Assembly (NCBI RefSeq): GCF_019049675.1 | Contig: NZ_JAFMOW010000068.1 | Coordinates: 434,001 to 498,000 of the forward strand | DNA: 64,000 nucleotides | Direction of reading: 5' to 3' | Source of the DNA: Rahnella bonaserana | GTDB lineage: Bacteria > Pseudomonadota > Gammaproteobacteria > Enterobacterales > Enterobacteriaceae | Shown here: one piece after another, positions 47,297 to 58,052 of the stretch | Position numbering within the stretch: the stretch's first letter is position 1 | How the letters are laid out: the number at the start of each line of letters is the position of its first letter | The notes under the pieces: model-generated | The model's database searches: none | What the model saw: only the letters and a program-made list of their open reading frames with translations | What the model was told of the DNA's origin: nothing | Program-made: the position numbers and the translations under genes

Positions 47297-47459
47297 AAGA
47301 TTCTCGTAAAATGCGAACCTGCCTGGGCTAGCTCACTTGCCATTTTGTCCTCCGGCAGTGCTCGCACTCCTCACGTACTTATGTACGCTGCGGGTGCTCC
47401 GCGCTGGCGGCGAACAAACTGGCTGCGACGCTGACGCCCATTAAATTTTGCGTTTTGAA
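47297..47459. repeat. ERIC-like palindromic repeat inside the fli operon
   Basis: The gap between fliP and fliQ is a long imperfect palindrome. The centre (CTCACGTACTTATGTACGCTGCGGGTG) resembles the ERIC core, and the outer arms (CTGGGC...CGGCAGTGCTCGC, against GCGGAGCACCCGC...CAGCG reading inward) match imperfectly. It differs more from the ERIC consensus than the three other copies in the window. No gene is present. Confidence 0.75.
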
Positions 47460-48224
47460 TTAACTGTAAAAACTCTGCGCCAGTGATCCGAGCAGCAGTT
47501 GCCAGCCATCGACCAGTACGAACAGCATCAGCTTGAACGGCAGCGAGATGGTGGCCGGTGGCACCATCATCATCCCGAGAGCCATCAGCACGCTGGCAAC
47601 CACCAGATCGATAATCATGAACGGAATGAAAACGGTGAAGCCAATCTGGAACGCCGTTTTCAGTTCGCTGGTCACGTAGGCCGGCAGCAAAATACGCATC
47701 GGCACCGCTTCCGGACCGGCCAGCGGAGGGATGTTAGCCAGTCGTGCATACAGCGCAAGGTCGCTTTCACGGGTCTGGCGCAGCATAAACTGGCGTAAAG
47801 GCTGAGCGCCTTTGTCCATCGCTTCCTGCATGGTGATTTTGTTTTCTGTAAACGGCTGATAGGCATCGCTGTAAATTTTGTCGAATACCGGCGCCATGAC
47901 GAAAAAGGTCAGAAACAGACCCAGTCCCAGCAATACCTGGTTCGGTGGCGCAGAGGGCGTACCCAGCGCATTTCGCAGCAGGCCAAGCACGATAATGATT
48001 CGGGTGAAACTGGTACACATCAGCAACATTGCCGGTAACAGCGTCAGCGTGGTGATAAACACCAGCGTCTGGATCGGCAGTGACCAGTTTTGTGCGCCGT
48101 TGGACATCTGCTGGCTGATGATCCCGGGCAGTTGCGCGAACGCCGCCGGGCTGATTAACAGCAGCAGCGGCAGGGAAAAGGTAAGAGGGGATTTCATTAT
48201 TTTCTTCACGACGGACAGAGTCAT
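47460..48224 (-). CDS. fliP: Flagellar export protein FliP
   Basis: The 254-residue protein contains a cleavable N-terminal signal ([17 protein letters not shown]) and the FliP core: [57 protein letters not shown] and [40 protein letters not shown]. It forms the pentameric centre of the export gate. The first ATG overlaps the fliO stop (ATGA). A second ATG at 48197 would give the E. coli length of 245, so the start is uncertain. Confidence 0.95.
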   Translation of the reverse strand: MTLSVVKKIMKSPLTFSLPLLLLISPAAFAQLPGIISQQMSNGAQNWSLPIQTLVFITTLTLLPAMLLMCTSFTRIIIVLGLLRNALGTPSAPPNQVLLGLGLFLTFFVMAPVFDKIYSDAYQPFTENKITMQEAMDKGAQPLRQFMLRQTRESDLALYARLANIPPLAGPEAVPMRILLPAYVTSELKTAFQIGFTVFIPFMIIDLVVASVLMALGMMMVPPATISLPFKLMLFVLVDGWQLLLGSLAQSFYS

Positions 48225-48658
48225 GCCTGCTTTCCCGGACGTTTCAACATTTTCTGCATCAGCTGACGGAAATCAGCGGGCGCGTTATTGGGATTGCCTG
48301 AATCCGGCGTCTGTTCAACCGGCGGCGCGCTCAGGGTATGCAGCGGGGTGATGTTTTGCGCAGTCACACCCAGCACCAGCCAGGTATTATCCACTTCAAC
48401 AATCACCACTTTTTCGCTGCGGCCGACCTGCACGCTGGCAGTCACTTTCAGCAGCTTGTTATTTTTAGACTGTGGCGCGAAACCGGCGCGCTTCACCACC
48501 CAGCCGATAAACAGGATCAGCAACAGAATGCCGCCAAGCACGGAACTGACCTGCGTCAGCACCGAACCGGCGGGCATTGCCTGAGGCGTTGCCTGCGCGG
48601 TGGCATGGTTTACCGGGCCGGAAATGTACGGTGAATCCGTCGCGGTATTCTGGCTCAT
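48221..48658 (-). CDS. fliO: Flagellar assembly protein FliO
   Basis: The 145-residue protein has one membrane helix ([24 protein letters not shown], about residues 38-61) followed by a small cytoplasmic domain ([41 protein letters not shown]), the FliO pattern. FliO acts as a scaffold for FliP assembly. The N-terminal 35 residues are low in complexity. Its ATG shares a base with the fliN stop and its end overlaps fliP, as expected in this tight operon. Confidence 0.93.
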   Translation of the reverse strand: MSQNTATDSPYISGPVNHATAQATPQAMPAGSVLTQVSSVLGGILLLILFIGWVVKRAGFAPQSKNNKLLKVTASVQVGRSEKVVIVEVDNTWLVLGVTAQNITPLHTLSAPPVEQTPDSGNPNNAPADFRQLMQKMLKRPGKQA

Positions 48659-49074
48659 CAGCGGCTCAGACGACGCATACGTTCGGATGGCGTGATGATG
48701 TCGGTGATGCGTACGCCGTATTTATCGGCGACGACAACCACTTCACCCTGCGCAATCAGATAGCCGTTGATCAGGATATCCAGCGGCTCACCGGCCAGAC
48801 CGTCGAGGGCCACCACGGAACCCTGCGAAAGGCGCAGCAGTTCTTTGATGGTCATTTTGGTACGACCTAATTCCACGGTCAGTTTCACCGGAATATCGAG
48901 GATCATGTCGATATCTTGCAAACTGCCGGTTCCGTCCTGGGCACCCAGCGCGGCGAAAACACCGTCAGTTGACGCTTTCGCGCCGCCCGCAGACTGTTGT
49001 TCGTTAAACGCATCAGCCCATAAATCGTCAACGTTATCCGATCCGGCGTCAGACGGTTTATTGGTGTCACTCAT
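48658..49074 (-). CDS. fliN: Flagellar motor switch protein FliN
   Basis: The 138-residue protein matches E. coli FliN (137). Its SpoA domain reads LQDIDMILDIPVKLTVELGRTKMTIKELLRLSQGSVVALDGLAGEPLDILINGYLIAQGEVVVVADKYGVRITDIITPSERMRRLSR (given here by position: residues 53 to the end, only the order of motifs matters). It builds the lower C-ring with FliM. The ATG at 49074 gives the conserved MSDTNKP start and overlaps the end of fliM by eight bases. Confidence 0.96.
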   Translation of the reverse strand: MSDTNKPSDAGSDNVDDLWADAFNEQQSAGGAKASTDGVFAALGAQDGTGSLQDIDMILDIPVKLTVELGRTKMTIKELLRLSQGSVVALDGLAGEPLDILINGYLIAQGEVVVVADKYGVRITDIITPSERMRRLSR

Positions 49075-50083
49075 GGGGCTGTTCCTCATCTAGAGAATTT
49101 AAAATTGGGTTGATCAAATGTTCAACGCGCAGGGCGTATTGTTCGTTTAAGGTGCCATATTGGCTGGTCAGCACGGGCACGCCATCGACATGGGCAATCA
49201 GACGATCTGGTTTTTCAATCGGCAAAACATCGCCCGGTTGAAGCTTAAGGATCTGCGAAAGGCGCAGCGGAATTTCGACGAAATTCGCCACCAGTTCCAG
49301 CTCGGACTGCTGAACCTGAGTGACCAGGTTTTCGCGCCACTGACTTTCTTCATTACGTGAGTTTTCAACCGGCGGATTGGTCAGCAACTCACGCAAAGGT
49401 TCGATCATGCTGAACGGAATACAGATGTTGAAATCACCGCTCAGTGCACCGATTTCCACGTGGAACGGCGTCGTTACCACGATGTCGTTCGGTGAAGAGG
49501 TGATGTTGGTGAATTTAATCTGCAATTCCGCACGGACATATTCCACGCTCAGCTTGTAAACACCGCTCCAGGCATCTTCGTAGGCATCCAGTGCCAGGGT
49601 GAGCATGCGTTTGATGACGCGCTGTTCGGTATGGGTGAACTCGCGTCCTTCGACTTTGGTCGGGAAACGGCCATCGCCGCCGAACAGGTTATCCACCGCG
49701 ATAAACACCAGGCTTGGCGCAAACACAAACAAAGCCGTGCCGCGCAGAGGTTTCAGGTGGATCAGGTTGAGGTTCGTCGGTACCGGCAGGTTGCGGGCAA
49801 ACTCGTGGTAAGGCTGAATTTTGATTGGCCCTACGGTGATGTCCGGGCTGCGGCGCAACAGGTTAAACAGCCCCATACGGAAATGACGGGCAAATCGCTC
49901 GTTAATGATTTCCAGCGCCTGCAACCGCTCACGAACAACGCGGCGTTGTGTCGTGGGGTCAAAAGGTTTTACACCGTCATCAGACGCGGCGGCCTGTGCG
50001 GTTGCCGTATTATCGGGTGCGCTGTCACTGTCACCATTGAGCAGCGCGTCGATCTCGGCCTGTGAAAGAATGCTGTCGCCCAT
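49067..50083 (-). CDS. fliM: Flagellar motor switch protein FliM
   Basis: The 338-residue protein aligns with E. coli FliM (334). The CheY-P-binding N-terminal segment ILSQAEIDALLNGD is intact (residues 4-17). The middle CheC-like domain carries the FliG contact region, and the C-terminal SpoA domain joins FliN. It transmits chemotaxis signals to the rotor. It is separated from fliL by seven bases. Confidence 0.96.
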   Translation of the reverse strand: MGDSILSQAEIDALLNGDSDSAPDNTATAQAAASDDGVKPFDPTTQRRVVRERLQALEIINERFARHFRMGLFNLLRRSPDITVGPIKIQPYHEFARNLPVPTNLNLIHLKPLRGTALFVFAPSLVFIAVDNLFGGDGRFPTKVEGREFTHTEQRVIKRMLTLALDAYEDAWSGVYKLSVEYVRAELQIKFTNITSSPNDIVVTTPFHVEIGALSGDFNICIPFSMIEPLRELLTNPPVENSRNEESQWRENLVTQVQQSELELVANFVEIPLRLSQILKLQPGDVLPIEKPDRLIAHVDGVPVLTSQYGTLNEQYALRVEHLINPILNSLDEEQPHE

Positions 50084-50090
50084 AATTTGT

Positions 50091-50591
50091 TTATCGCAGT
50101 ATGAAAGCAGTGAAAAGCACGTCGTTGATCACCTGAGGTGGCTGACCTTTGACCAGTGGCGCATCCAGAACCTGTTTGATGTCCTGAACCAGCTGTTGTT
50201 TACCGGCTTCGCTGACTAAATCAGACGTTTTCTGACGTGACAGAAGCAACAACAGGCGGCTGCGGACTTCAGGCAGATATTCATTAAGCGTAGCGCGGTT
50301 CTTTTCATCCGGCAGACGCAGGGTCAGGCCGATATACAGCACGCGATCCGGGTCGTTATCCGGCGTTTGCAGGTTAACGGTGAAGGTGTCAAGCGCCAGG
50401 AAAATCGGGGCCGCAGGCGGTTCATTCTTTTTGACTTCCGCCGTCTGTGCTCCATTTCCGGACTGTTGTTTGTGCAACATCCACCAGGCGTAACCGGCTG
50501 CACCACAGGCTCCGATGGCAATCAGTAACAGCAGAATCATCATTAACGGGCGCTTTTTCTTACGCGACGCCGAGAGAGCAGAGTCAGACAT
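50091..50591 (-). CDS. fliL: Flagellar basal body protein FliL
   Basis: The 166-residue protein has a short cytoplasmic start (SASRKKKRP), one membrane helix ([24 protein letters not shown]) and a periplasmic domain ending ...[13 protein letters not shown], typical of FliL, a stator-associated protein. It is the first gene of fliLMNOPQR. A gap of 185 bases separates it from fliK and should hold the operon's promoter; I see no other element there. Confidence 0.95.
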   Translation of the reverse strand: MSDSALSASRKKKRPLMMILLLLIAIGACGAAGYAWWMLHKQQSGNGAQTAEVKKNEPPAAPIFLALDTFTVNLQTPDNDPDRVLYIGLTLRLPDEKNRATLNEYLPEVRSRLLLLLSRQKTSDLVSEAGKQQLVQDIKQVLDAPLVKGQPPQVINDVLFTAFILR

Positions 50592-50776
50592 GGATGGGGC
50601 GATTTCCTGTAAGTATGAGCAGAGTTGCGAGGGAACCGCGAAGCTGCTGAGTCAATTCTGACAATGATTATCCCGCTTATCCTGTTGTTCAATAGTCAGA
50701 ATAGGCGGGAAAAATAAGGTCAGCTCTGCCGTTTGAATTAAGTTCGCGCAGGCAGGGCTGAAACATCAGGTAACGA

Positions 50777-52159
50777 TTATGCGAAGATATCCACGCTATT
50801 GTTGCCACCGATCCGCTGTGCAATAGAGGCGGGAACCGGCAGGGCGTCGCTGGCAGATGCCGTACCGCCGCCATTAAATGCCGCCCAGCTGGCTGCATTG
50901 CCTTGTTGTGAACCGGACTGCCCGCTCTGTTGCTGTGCCTGTTGCCACTGCGAACTGTCGCTGCCGACGCTGCTCTGACCAAGGCTGATACCGTTGTCAG
51001 CCAGCGCCGTTTTCAGATCAGGTAACGCGGCTTCAATCGCAGAACGCACGGCGCTGTGGCCGGAAACAAAGTGCAGTTGCGCCTGATTGTTTTCAATCTT
51101 CATGCTGATTTGTATCGAACCTAAATCTTCAGGATGCAGGCGAAGTTGGGCGGTTTGTTGTCCCTGACGGTTAAACATCATCACCTGCTGACCGAGTTGC
51201 TGCTGCCATTCCGGCGTGCCGAGCTGCGCGTTGAGCAGCGGGGTAGACGGGGCGGTAACGGCTGTGGTTGTCGTCGGTGTGGTGGACACCGGCGCAGAAG
51301 AAACGGCAACGGCGGCGGTGTTCAGCTGATTCAGTGACTGTGTGCTGTGATCCAGCGCGCTGTTGTCGTTCTGCTGTAACGCTGCGGCATTGCCGCTGGC
51401 GGCGCTCATTGAAGCCAGCGCACTGCTGAAATCAGGCGTATTGGCAGTCGTGGCTTTGCTGGCGGCATGTTGCGATGATGCTGTCGTCGCATTCGCAGCA
51501 GCTGCCGCTTTAGGATCGGTATCCGTCACAGCAGTTTTGCCATCACCGGTCAGTAAAGAAGAGGCCGTCAGCCCGGAAAGCAGCGAGGCTTTTTTGTCTG
51601 CACTGGTGGCGTCATCGCTGCTGGTTTGCGTTGCCACGGCGCTGGCGGTTTGCACCTGCTGTGCCGGTTGTTGCTGTGCGGCTAACTGTGCGAACAGTGC
51701 CTGCAACGGCAGTGTATTAGCATCGTCTTTTTGACTGTCTTTATCTTTATCGCTCAGCCCGGCGTTTTTTACCGCCGATGCATCGCTGCCTTTCAGACTG
51801 CCGCTCGGCAATACCTGGATGGCGGCGATCATTTTACTCAAATCACTTTCATCGAGCATCAGGCTGCCGTCGTTCTCGCCGGTGGTGACCGCCTGAGTCA
51901 GCGTGGCTTTATCGACGGTTTCACCTTTGGCTGAAATTTGCTGGCCGAGTTTGGCTAACGTGCTGGTCAGTTTAGGGTCGAGTTTCGAACCAAGCTGCGC
52001 TTCAAGCTGGCTGGCGAAACCGGCCGGAGAGGTCGCTGTTGCATCACTGATCACTGATGTGTCAGCACCGGAAGCGGTTGCCGTTGAGGAACTGCCGGAC
52101 GCCGCGCTCGCGGTGGTCTTTGCCGTGTTCACGGCAGCAGGCAAAATATTCAGATTCAT
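50777..52159 (-). CDS. fliK: Hook-length control protein FliK
   Basis: The 460-residue protein is rich in Ala, Thr, Ser and Gln over its first 300 residues, the flexible ruler region. It ends in the conserved FliK domain (WQQQLGQQVMMFNRQGQQTAQLRLHPEDLGSIQISM and SGHSAVRSAIEAALPDLKTALADNGISLG, about residues 310-400). FliK is exported during hook growth and switches substrate specificity through FlhB. It is longer than E. coli FliK (375 residues), mainly in the linker. Its start overlaps the fliJ stop by four bases. Confidence 0.93.
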   Translation of the reverse strand: MNLNILPAAVNTAKTTASAASGSSSTATASGADTSVISDATATSPAGFASQLEAQLGSKLDPKLTSTLAKLGQQISAKGETVDKATLTQAVTTGENDGSLMLDESDLSKMIAAIQVLPSGSLKGSDASAVKNAGLSDKDKDSQKDDANTLPLQALFAQLAAQQQPAQQVQTASAVATQTSSDDATSADKKASLLSGLTASSLLTGDGKTAVTDTDPKAAAAANATTASSQHAASKATTANTPDFSSALASMSAASGNAAALQQNDNSALDHSTQSLNQLNTAAVAVSSAPVSTTPTTTTAVTAPSTPLLNAQLGTPEWQQQLGQQVMMFNRQGQQTAQLRLHPEDLGSIQISMKIENNQAQLHFVSGHSAVRSAIEAALPDLKTALADNGISLGQSSVGSDSSQWQQAQQQSGQSGSQQGNAASWAAFNGGGTASASDALPVPASIAQRIGGNNSVDIFA

Positions 52160-52602
52160 GATTGTTTCTTCCTGTGTGCGCTGCGCTGGGCGAACTCATC
52201 GTTCTGCTTTTGATCGAGCTTGTTTTCCAGGGAACGCTGTTGCTCACTGGCCCGGGATTGCAACGTTTGGTAGGCATTGAGCCGTTGCTGCTTGTCCTGC
52301 CACTGGTTAACGGCGGCGTTGAGCCGCTGATCCCACTGCTGTAATTGTTTGCGGTGCTGGTCAATCGCCACTTCCAGCGTGCCGATAAATTGCTGGTAGT
52401 TCTGCCAGGTATTCGCCGCAATCCCGCCGGTCATGGTGGTATTGAGCTTTTCCCGGTACTCACGCTGATAATTGAGCAGCATGGTGAGCTGTTCTTCAGC
52501 CTGAAGATGTGACTGCCTGATTTGCCCCAGATGACTGGTGGCCTGATCCAGCGCTTTTTGCGCCAGAGAACAAAGGGTGATCAATGGTGATGCGTTTTCC
52601 AT
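52156..52602 (-). CDS. fliJ: Flagellar export chaperone FliJ
   Basis: The 148-residue protein is almost entirely helical and predicted coiled coil (LAQKALDQATSHLGQIRQSHLQAEEQLTML ... EQQRSLENKLDQKQNDEFAQRSAHRK), the pattern and length of E. coli FliJ (147). It forms the stalk of the export ATPase with FliI. It lies between fliI (26-base gap) and fliK (four-base overlap). Confidence 0.94.
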   Translation of the reverse strand: MENASPLITLCSLAQKALDQATSHLGQIRQSHLQAEEQLTMLLNYQREYREKLNTTMTGGIAANTWQNYQQFIGTLEVAIDQHRKQLQQWDQRLNAAVNQWQDKQQRLNAYQTLQSRASEQQRSLENKLDQKQNDEFAQRSAHRKKQS

Positions 52603-52628
52603 CTGATTTACCTTTATCGGTTAAAAAG

Positions 52629-53993
52629 TTAGCCCGGGAACAACATGTTCAGTTCCAGACAGGCGTCTTCGTAGGTACTGCGTTCCATGATGTCCTGCTG
52701 GAGGAAGTTCTCCATTTGCGGATACAGTTTGATCGCGCGGTCGAGCATCGGATCGCTGCCTGCGGCGTAAGCGCCGACGCTGACCAAATCGCGGTTGCGC
52801 TGGTAGCTGGACAACAGTTGTTTGAAATTACGCACGCGCCCGTACTGCGCGTCATCAATCAGCGATGTCATGGCGCGGCTGATTGATGCTTCGATATCAA
52901 TCGCCGGGTAATGTCCCGATTCCGCCAGACGGCGTGATAACACGATGTGCCCGTCAAGGATCGCGCGGGCGGAGTCGGCAATCGGATCCTGCTGGTCGTC
53001 GCCTTCGGTCAGTACGGTATAAAATGCGGTGATCGAACCACCGCCGCTGATGCCGTTACCCGCGCGTTCAACCAGCGCAGGCAGTTTGGCAAACACGGAA
53101 GGCGGATAGCCTTTGGTGGCCGGCGGTTCACCGATGGCCAGCGCGATTTCACGCTGCGCCATCGCATAACGAGTCAGGGAATCCATGATCAGCAACACGT
53201 GCTGACCGCGGTCACGGAAATCTTCGGCGATACGCGTGGCATAGGCCGCACCCTGCATACGCAGGAGAGGTGAAACGTCAGCCGGTGCGGCGATAACCAC
53301 CGAACGGGCGCGACCTTCATCACCTAAAATGTTTTCGATAAAATCTTTTACTTCACGGCCACGTTCGCCAATCAGCCCGACCACGATCACGTCGGCTTTG
53401 GTGTAACGCGCCATCATGCCGAGCAGCACAGATTTACCTACACCCGAACCGGCAAAAAGACCCATACGCTGGCCGCGACCCACGGTGAGCAGGGCGTTAA
53501 TGGCGCGCACGCCGACGTCGAGAACATCGGTTATCGGTGTACGTTGCAGCGGGTTAAACGGCGGCGTGATCAGTGCGGCACGATAGCCGGTGTCCGGCGG
53601 CGGCAAACTATCGAGCGGTTTGGCACTGCCATCCAGTACCCGGCCCAGCAGTTGCGGACCCAGCGGCAATTGTTTGCCTGCACTCTGACCATCCGCGGCG
53701 ATACGGGCATAAACCCGCGCACCCGGCAAAATTCCTTCGACTTCTTCCAGCGGCATCAGGAACAGACTTTGTCCGTTAAATCCGACCACTTCGCTTTCGA
53801 CTTCCTGCACCGTTGGCCCGTCGTGACGCTCAATCAGGCATGTCGCGCCGAGCGGTAACTGCAGGCCGGTGGCTTCAAGTACCAGACCCGTTGCCCGCGT
53901 CAGGCGACCGTAACGGCGAACCGAAGGCGTGCGGGCCATGCGTTTTTCCGCGTCATCCAGCGTTTTCAGCAGGCGGCTCAGGCGGGCGGTCAT
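52629..53993 (-). CDS. fliI: Flagellar export ATPase FliI
   Basis: The 454-residue protein is an F1-beta-like hexameric ATPase near E. coli FliI (457). The P-loop is [20 protein letters not shown] (about residue 167), the Walker B region [47 protein letters not shown], and [25 protein letters not shown] is the N-terminal barrel. It energises loading of export substrates. The ATG at 53993 shares a base with the fliH stop and matches the E. coli start. Confidence 0.97.
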   Translation of the reverse strand: MTARLSRLLKTLDDAEKRMARTPSVRRYGRLTRATGLVLEATGLQLPLGATCLIERHDGPTVQEVESEVVGFNGQSLFLMPLEEVEGILPGARVYARIAADGQSAGKQLPLGPQLLGRVLDGSAKPLDSLPPPDTGYRAALITPPFNPLQRTPITDVLDVGVRAINALLTVGRGQRMGLFAGSGVGKSVLLGMMARYTKADVIVVGLIGERGREVKDFIENILGDEGRARSVVIAAPADVSPLLRMQGAAYATRIAEDFRDRGQHVLLIMDSLTRYAMAQREIALAIGEPPATKGYPPSVFAKLPALVERAGNGISGGGSITAFYTVLTEGDDQQDPIADSARAILDGHIVLSRRLAESGHYPAIDIEASISRAMTSLIDDAQYGRVRNFKQLLSSYQRNRDLVSVGAYAAGSDPMLDRAIKLYPQMENFLQQDIMERSTYEDACLELNMLFPG

Positions 53994-54763
53994 CAGAGAT
54001 CTCCCGGTGCCGCAAGACGGCACAGCTCATGCCAGCGGGTAGCCAGTGACGCGTCCATATCACCATCTTCCGCGCTGACTTTGCAGCCACCGCTGTGGAT
54101 CTGGCTGTCGGCCAGCAAACGCCAGCCGTTCATGCTCAGGCTGGCGCCAAGTTGTTGCTCTACGCGCTCGAAATCGGCCGGATTTACACGCAGCTGCGGT
54201 TTGCCTTTAAACATCGGCTCCTGCTGGATCAGCTGTTGAATCTGATTAAGCAGGGCAGAACCGTCGCAGATCGGCGCCTGACCGATGATTTGTTTCGCGG
54301 CGGTCAGCGCCATCTGCATCAGACGCGAGGCGATCACGCTGTCCAGTGCATCCAGCGTTTGCTGGAAATCCGACACCATATGCTGCCAGTGTTCGGTCAG
54401 CACGGCTTGCTGTTGCTGACCTTCCTGTAAACCCTGTTGCTGTCCGGCTTCCTGACCTTGCTGGAAACCGGCGGCGTAGCCCTGTTTTTGCCCGGCTTCC
54501 AGACCCTGCTGGAAACCCTGCTGTTCAGCGCGACGTTGCAGATTCAGCAATTCATTCTGATCGACCTGAAGTTTGGGCTGTGTGTTGTCCGGTTCCTCTT
54601 CGCTGTCAGCCAGCAAAGGTTCATCGGGTTTGCTGAAAACAGGAACTGCAAGGTCGCCCGGTCTCCACGGTTGCCATGGCAATGCATTAATACGTTCGGC
54701 ATTGCGCTCTTCAGAAGTTTTCTTTTGCGGCGCAGGTTTGTCGGACATCGGGTTATCAGACAT
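53993..54763 (-). CDS. fliH: Flagellar export regulator FliH
   Basis: The 256-residue protein carries the FliH hallmarks: a conserved LPWQPW near the N-terminus, a GxxxG-type repeat helix ([40 protein letters not shown], about residues 80-120) and a C-terminal domain that binds FliI. It anchors the ATPase to the C-ring and inhibits it. It overlaps fliG by eight bases. The ATG at 54763 follows GAGGA; ATG 54748 is an alternative. Confidence 0.94.
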   Translation of the reverse strand: MSDNPMSDKPAPQKKTSEERNAERINALPWQPWRPGDLAVPVFSKPDEPLLADSEEEPDNTQPKLQVDQNELLNLQRRAEQQGFQQGLEAGQKQGYAAGFQQGQEAGQQQGLQEGQQQQAVLTEHWQHMVSDFQQTLDALDSVIASRLMQMALTAAKQIIGQAPICDGSALLNQIQQLIQQEPMFKGKPQLRVNPADFERVEQQLGASLSMNGWRLLADSQIHSGGCKVSAEDGDMDASLATRWHELCRLAAPGDL

Positions 54764-55748
54764 AGGAATCCTCGCCGCCGCCAACCATCATTTCGCCGGA
54801 TTCTGCCAGGCGGCGAACCGTCTGCAGGATGGCTTTCTGTTCGTTCTCGACCAGAGACATACGCATCGGGCCGCGGTTCGCCAGATCGTCTCGCAGGATA
54901 TCGGCTGCACGCTGGGACATGTTGCGCAGGAACTTGTCGCGCAGCGGCTGTTCCGCCCCTTTCAGTGCCACCAGTAACGATTCGCCTTCGACTTCCTGCA
55001 ACAGGCGCTGGATACTGCGGTCGTCCACATCCACCAGGTTTTCGAACAGGAACATCTCGTCGATAATTTTCTGTGCCAGTTCGCCGTCGTAACCGCGAAC
55101 CGCTTCGATAACCGCTTCTTCCTGCTGCGTTTTCATCAGGTTGATGATTTCTGCCGCAGTACGAATACCCCCCATCTTCGAACGTTTGAGGTTCTGGCCG
55201 TCGAGCAGGTTGTTCAGCACTTCGGTCAGTTCCGCCAGCGCTGCCGGCTGGACACCGCCGAAGGTGGCGATACGCAGCATGACGTCGTTACGCAGACGCT
55301 CGTCGAACAGCGCCAGAATATCCGCCGCCTGACCACGTTTGAGGTGGACAAGGATGGTGGCGATAATCTGCGGATGCTCGTCGCGGATAAGATCGGCCGC
55401 CATCAGCGGCTCCATGAAGTTCAGTGTCTCCATGCCGCTGGTGGTTTCGCGCGATTCCAGAATGTCTTCCAGCAAGCTCGAGGCGCGTTCTTCGCCGAGC
55501 GCTTTGGTCAGAACGGCACGCAGGTATTCGCTGGTGTTCACACTCAGCGCCGCGTACTGCTCGGATTCGTCTTCAAACTCGTTAAGGACTTCCGCCAGTT
55601 GCTTGTTAGAAATCTGATGGATGTTGGCCATCGCGCCACTGATTTGCTGGACTTCACGAGGGGAGAGGTGCTTGAACACCTCCACCGCGCGGTCTTCGCC
55701 CAGGGTTATCATCAAAATGGCGCTTTTTTCGGTTCCGGTCATAGTCAT
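54756..55748 (-). CDS. fliG: Flagellar motor switch protein FliG
   Basis: The 330-residue protein matches E. coli FliG (331) along its length, with [55 protein letters not shown] in the middle domain and the torque helix charged residues in [13 protein letters not shown]...[22 protein letters not shown]. It couples ion flow to rotation. The ATG at 55748 overlaps the fliF stop (ATGA), so this start is preferred over one seven codons upstream. Confidence 0.96.
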   Translation of the reverse strand: MTMTGTEKSAILMITLGEDRAVEVFKHLSPREVQQISGAMANIHQISNKQLAEVLNEFEDESEQYAALSVNTSEYLRAVLTKALGEERASSLLEDILESRETTSGMETLNFMEPLMAADLIRDEHPQIIATILVHLKRGQAADILALFDERLRNDVMLRIATFGGVQPAALAELTEVLNNLLDGQNLKRSKMGGIRTAAEIINLMKTQQEEAVIEAVRGYDGELAQKIIDEMFLFENLVDVDDRSIQRLLQEVEGESLLVALKGAEQPLRDKFLRNMSQRAADILRDDLANRGPMRMSLVENEQKAILQTVRRLAESGEMMVGGGEDSYV

Positions 55749-57454
55749 GGTTGTTCGGTACTCATCCATTGGCGGATAACCAGGGCGACGATACGAGGAT
55801 CCTTATCGGCCAGCTCCTGAACACGTTGAGTCTGCACTTCGACGCTGACGCGTTGCTGTGAACGCTTACGTTTCTCCAGCTCGTCGTTGCTGAGTTTGAC
55901 CGGTTTGCTGCCTTCAGGCTGCGGCAAGGACGCTGCGAGAGCGGCTGCAGCTGCGGCATCTTTTTCTGCCTGCTGTTTGCGCAGCATCGGACGAACCATC
56001 TTGCGCCACAGCAGCCAGGCCACAATCAGCACCAGTAACCAGCGACCGGCATTGAGTAACTGATCGAAGAACGCCTGTTGTTTCCAGAACGGCAATTCAC
56101 CGGTGTCATCTGCCGCTTCATTGAACGGTGTATTCACCACGTTCAGCGTATCGCCGCGTTCCTGCGAGAAGCCCATCGCTTCACGCACCAGATCATCAAT
56201 TTTCTTCAGCTGATCGTCAGTCAGCGGTTTGGCTTTACCGTCCGTACCGACCTGATAGTTAACGACGACTGCCGCAGACAGACGCTGAACCGCACCGGCG
56301 CTGTGCTGGGTATGAGTGATAGTGCGATCCACTTCATAGTTAGTCGTTTCATCACGACGACGGTTAGAAGGACCGGAAGAACTGGTATTGCTGGCAGTGT
56401 TCTGCGCGTTATTACCGGCCTGATTCTGTGTGCCGTTGGCATTATTAGCCGCTGGCTGATTGGTCACCGGCGCGGTTGCAGCCGGTGCAGGCTGATTGCT
56501 CAGTGCGCCCGGCACGCCACCAACAGCAGAAGCGCCAATCTGATCACTGGTGCTTAACTGACGTGAACGCACCGCCGCTTTATCCGGTGAACCGTTCGGC
56601 TGGTAATTCTCATCCGTTTGTTCGCGGCTGGCGTAATCAATCTGCGCGGTGATTTGCGCGTGAACATTACCGTTACCCACCACCGGTTGCAGGATGGATT
56701 CGATACGACGTTGCAGGCGGCCTTCCACTTCGTTGGCGTATTTCAGCTGGGAAGCGTTAAGGTCGCGGCCGTTATTGTCGGACTGCGTCAGCAGGTGACC
56801 GCTCTGGTCAACGACGGTGACGTTAGCCGGGGGCAATCCTGAAACGCTGCTCGACACCATATAAACGATGGCGTTGATCTGACCGTCATCCAGCGCGCGG
56901 CCCGGTTGCAGATTCAGGGTCACGGAAGCTGAAGGATTTTTTTGTTCGCGGACAAACAGGGAAGGCTTAGGAATAGCTAAATGCACACGGGCGCTGGACA
57001 CCGGACCGAGTGTTTCGATGGTGCGGGAGAGTTCACCTTCCAGCGCGCGTTGGTAGTTGATCTGCTCACTGAACTGACTGATACCAAATTTTTCCTGATC
57101 CATCAGTTCAAAACCGACTGCGCCGCCTTTTGGCAAACCGGCAGCCGCCAGTTTCAGACGCGTTTCATACACTTTATCGGCAGGAATAAGCAGCGCGCCG
57201 CCATTATCAGAAAACTGATAAGGAATATTCATTTGAGTCAGCTGGGTGACGATGGCGCCGCCATCCTGGTCACCGAGGTTGCTAAACAACACCTTATAAG
57301 TAGGCTGTTTGGCCCACAGCATCATAACAACAACAATAGCCACGGCGGCCGCAGCAGCGATGGCGATAGGAATTTTTGGGTTGGCGCGCAGGCGATTAAG
57401 CAACGCAGTAAAACCGCTTCGAGGGGTTTCTGCGCCGGCTATTGCGGAACTCAT
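55745..57454 (-). CDS. fliF: Flagellar MS-ring protein FliF
   Basis: The 569-residue protein builds the MS ring. It has two membrane helices ([19 protein letters not shown] at about 30-48 and [18 protein letters not shown] at about 455) with the YscJ-type ring-building domains between them ([27 protein letters not shown] and [17 protein letters not shown]). A Gln/Asn/Thr-rich linker spans about 300-360. The C-terminal FliG-binding tail ([29 protein letters not shown]) is intact. It heads the fliFGHIJK operon. Confidence 0.96.
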   Translation of the reverse strand: MSSAIAGAETPRSGFTALLNRLRANPKIPIAIAAAAAVAIVVVMMLWAKQPTYKVLFSNLGDQDGGAIVTQLTQMNIPYQFSDNGGALLIPADKVYETRLKLAAAGLPKGGAVGFELMDQEKFGISQFSEQINYQRALEGELSRTIETLGPVSSARVHLAIPKPSLFVREQKNPSASVTLNLQPGRALDDGQINAIVYMVSSSVSGLPPANVTVVDQSGHLLTQSDNNGRDLNASQLKYANEVEGRLQRRIESILQPVVGNGNVHAQITAQIDYASREQTDENYQPNGSPDKAAVRSRQLSTSDQIGASAVGGVPGALSNQPAPAATAPVTNQPAANNANGTQNQAGNNAQNTASNTSSSGPSNRRRDETTNYEVDRTITHTQHSAGAVQRLSAAVVVNYQVGTDGKAKPLTDDQLKKIDDLVREAMGFSQERGDTLNVVNTPFNEAADDTGELPFWKQQAFFDQLLNAGRWLLVLIVAWLLWRKMVRPMLRKQQAEKDAAAAAALAASLPQPEGSKPVKLSNDELEKRKRSQQRVSVEVQTQRVQELADKDPRIVALVIRQWMSTEQP

Positions 57455-57737
57455 ACAAGATCCCTATTTAGCTGTTGGATGGTGGTGTTCATGTTGTCTC
57501 TTAACAAAACAGACTCCCAGGTGGCGCAATCGTTGAAGCGTGACATTTTTCAGTCCTCCGTAAAGGCAGGCCTATTTTCTAGGTGAGCCATTATTTGCCC
57601 CTCAAGGCAAAGTTAATGGCCCGATAAGCCATGGTTTTTAGGTTCAATTATCGCGTTTAGGAAAAAACTGATGTGATAGGGTGTCATTCCATGAAATAGG
57701 CCATTTGTACCGTGACACCCCGAAAGACGGAGAAAAC
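57455..57737. promoter_or_regulatory. fliF / fliE divergent promoter region
   Basis: In E. coli this gap holds FlhDC-dependent class II promoters for fliE and fliFGHIJK. The gene arrangement here implies the same. I could not mark FlhDC boxes with confidence. No gene is present; a short open frame reading into fliE is only its upstream extension. Confidence 0.65.
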
Positions 57738-58052
57738 ATGTCAATTCAAGGCATTGAGAGCGTTTTACAGCAGATGCAGGCCACGGCGATCCAGGCAGGC
57801 GCGGCACCGCAGACCGATACCGCTTCAGAAGCCGGTTTCGCCAGCGAATTAAAAGCGGCATTAGGTAAGATCAGCGAAACGCAGAACAACGCGAAACTGC
57901 AATCTGAAAAGCTCGAGATGGGCGTTCCCGGCGTCAGCCTGAACGATGTGATGGTCGATCTGCAAAAATCGTCGATTTCACTGCAATTGGGGATTCAGGT
58001 CAGAAACAAACTGGTGGCGGCGTATCAGGATGTGATGAATATGTCGGTTTAA
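57738..58052 (+). CDS. fliE: Flagellar hook-basal body complex protein FliE
   Basis: The 104-residue protein matches E. coli FliE in length and sequence ([19 protein letters not shown] at the start, and the C-terminal [35 protein letters not shown]). FliE joins the MS ring to the rod and is an early export substrate. The ATG at 57738 has ACGGAGAA upstream. It is divergent from fliF. Confidence 0.96.
   Translation: MSIQGIESVLQQMQATAIQAGAAPQTDTASEAGFASELKAALGKISETQNNAKLQSEKLEMGVPGVSLNDVMVDLQKSSISLQLGIQVRNKLVAAYQDVMNMSV

Noticed and set aside
57595-57640. A sigma-28 promoter (AAAGTTA...CCCGATAA) upstream of fliE/fliF
   Set aside because: The two parts are only a few bases apart instead of about eleven, so the spacing is wrong.
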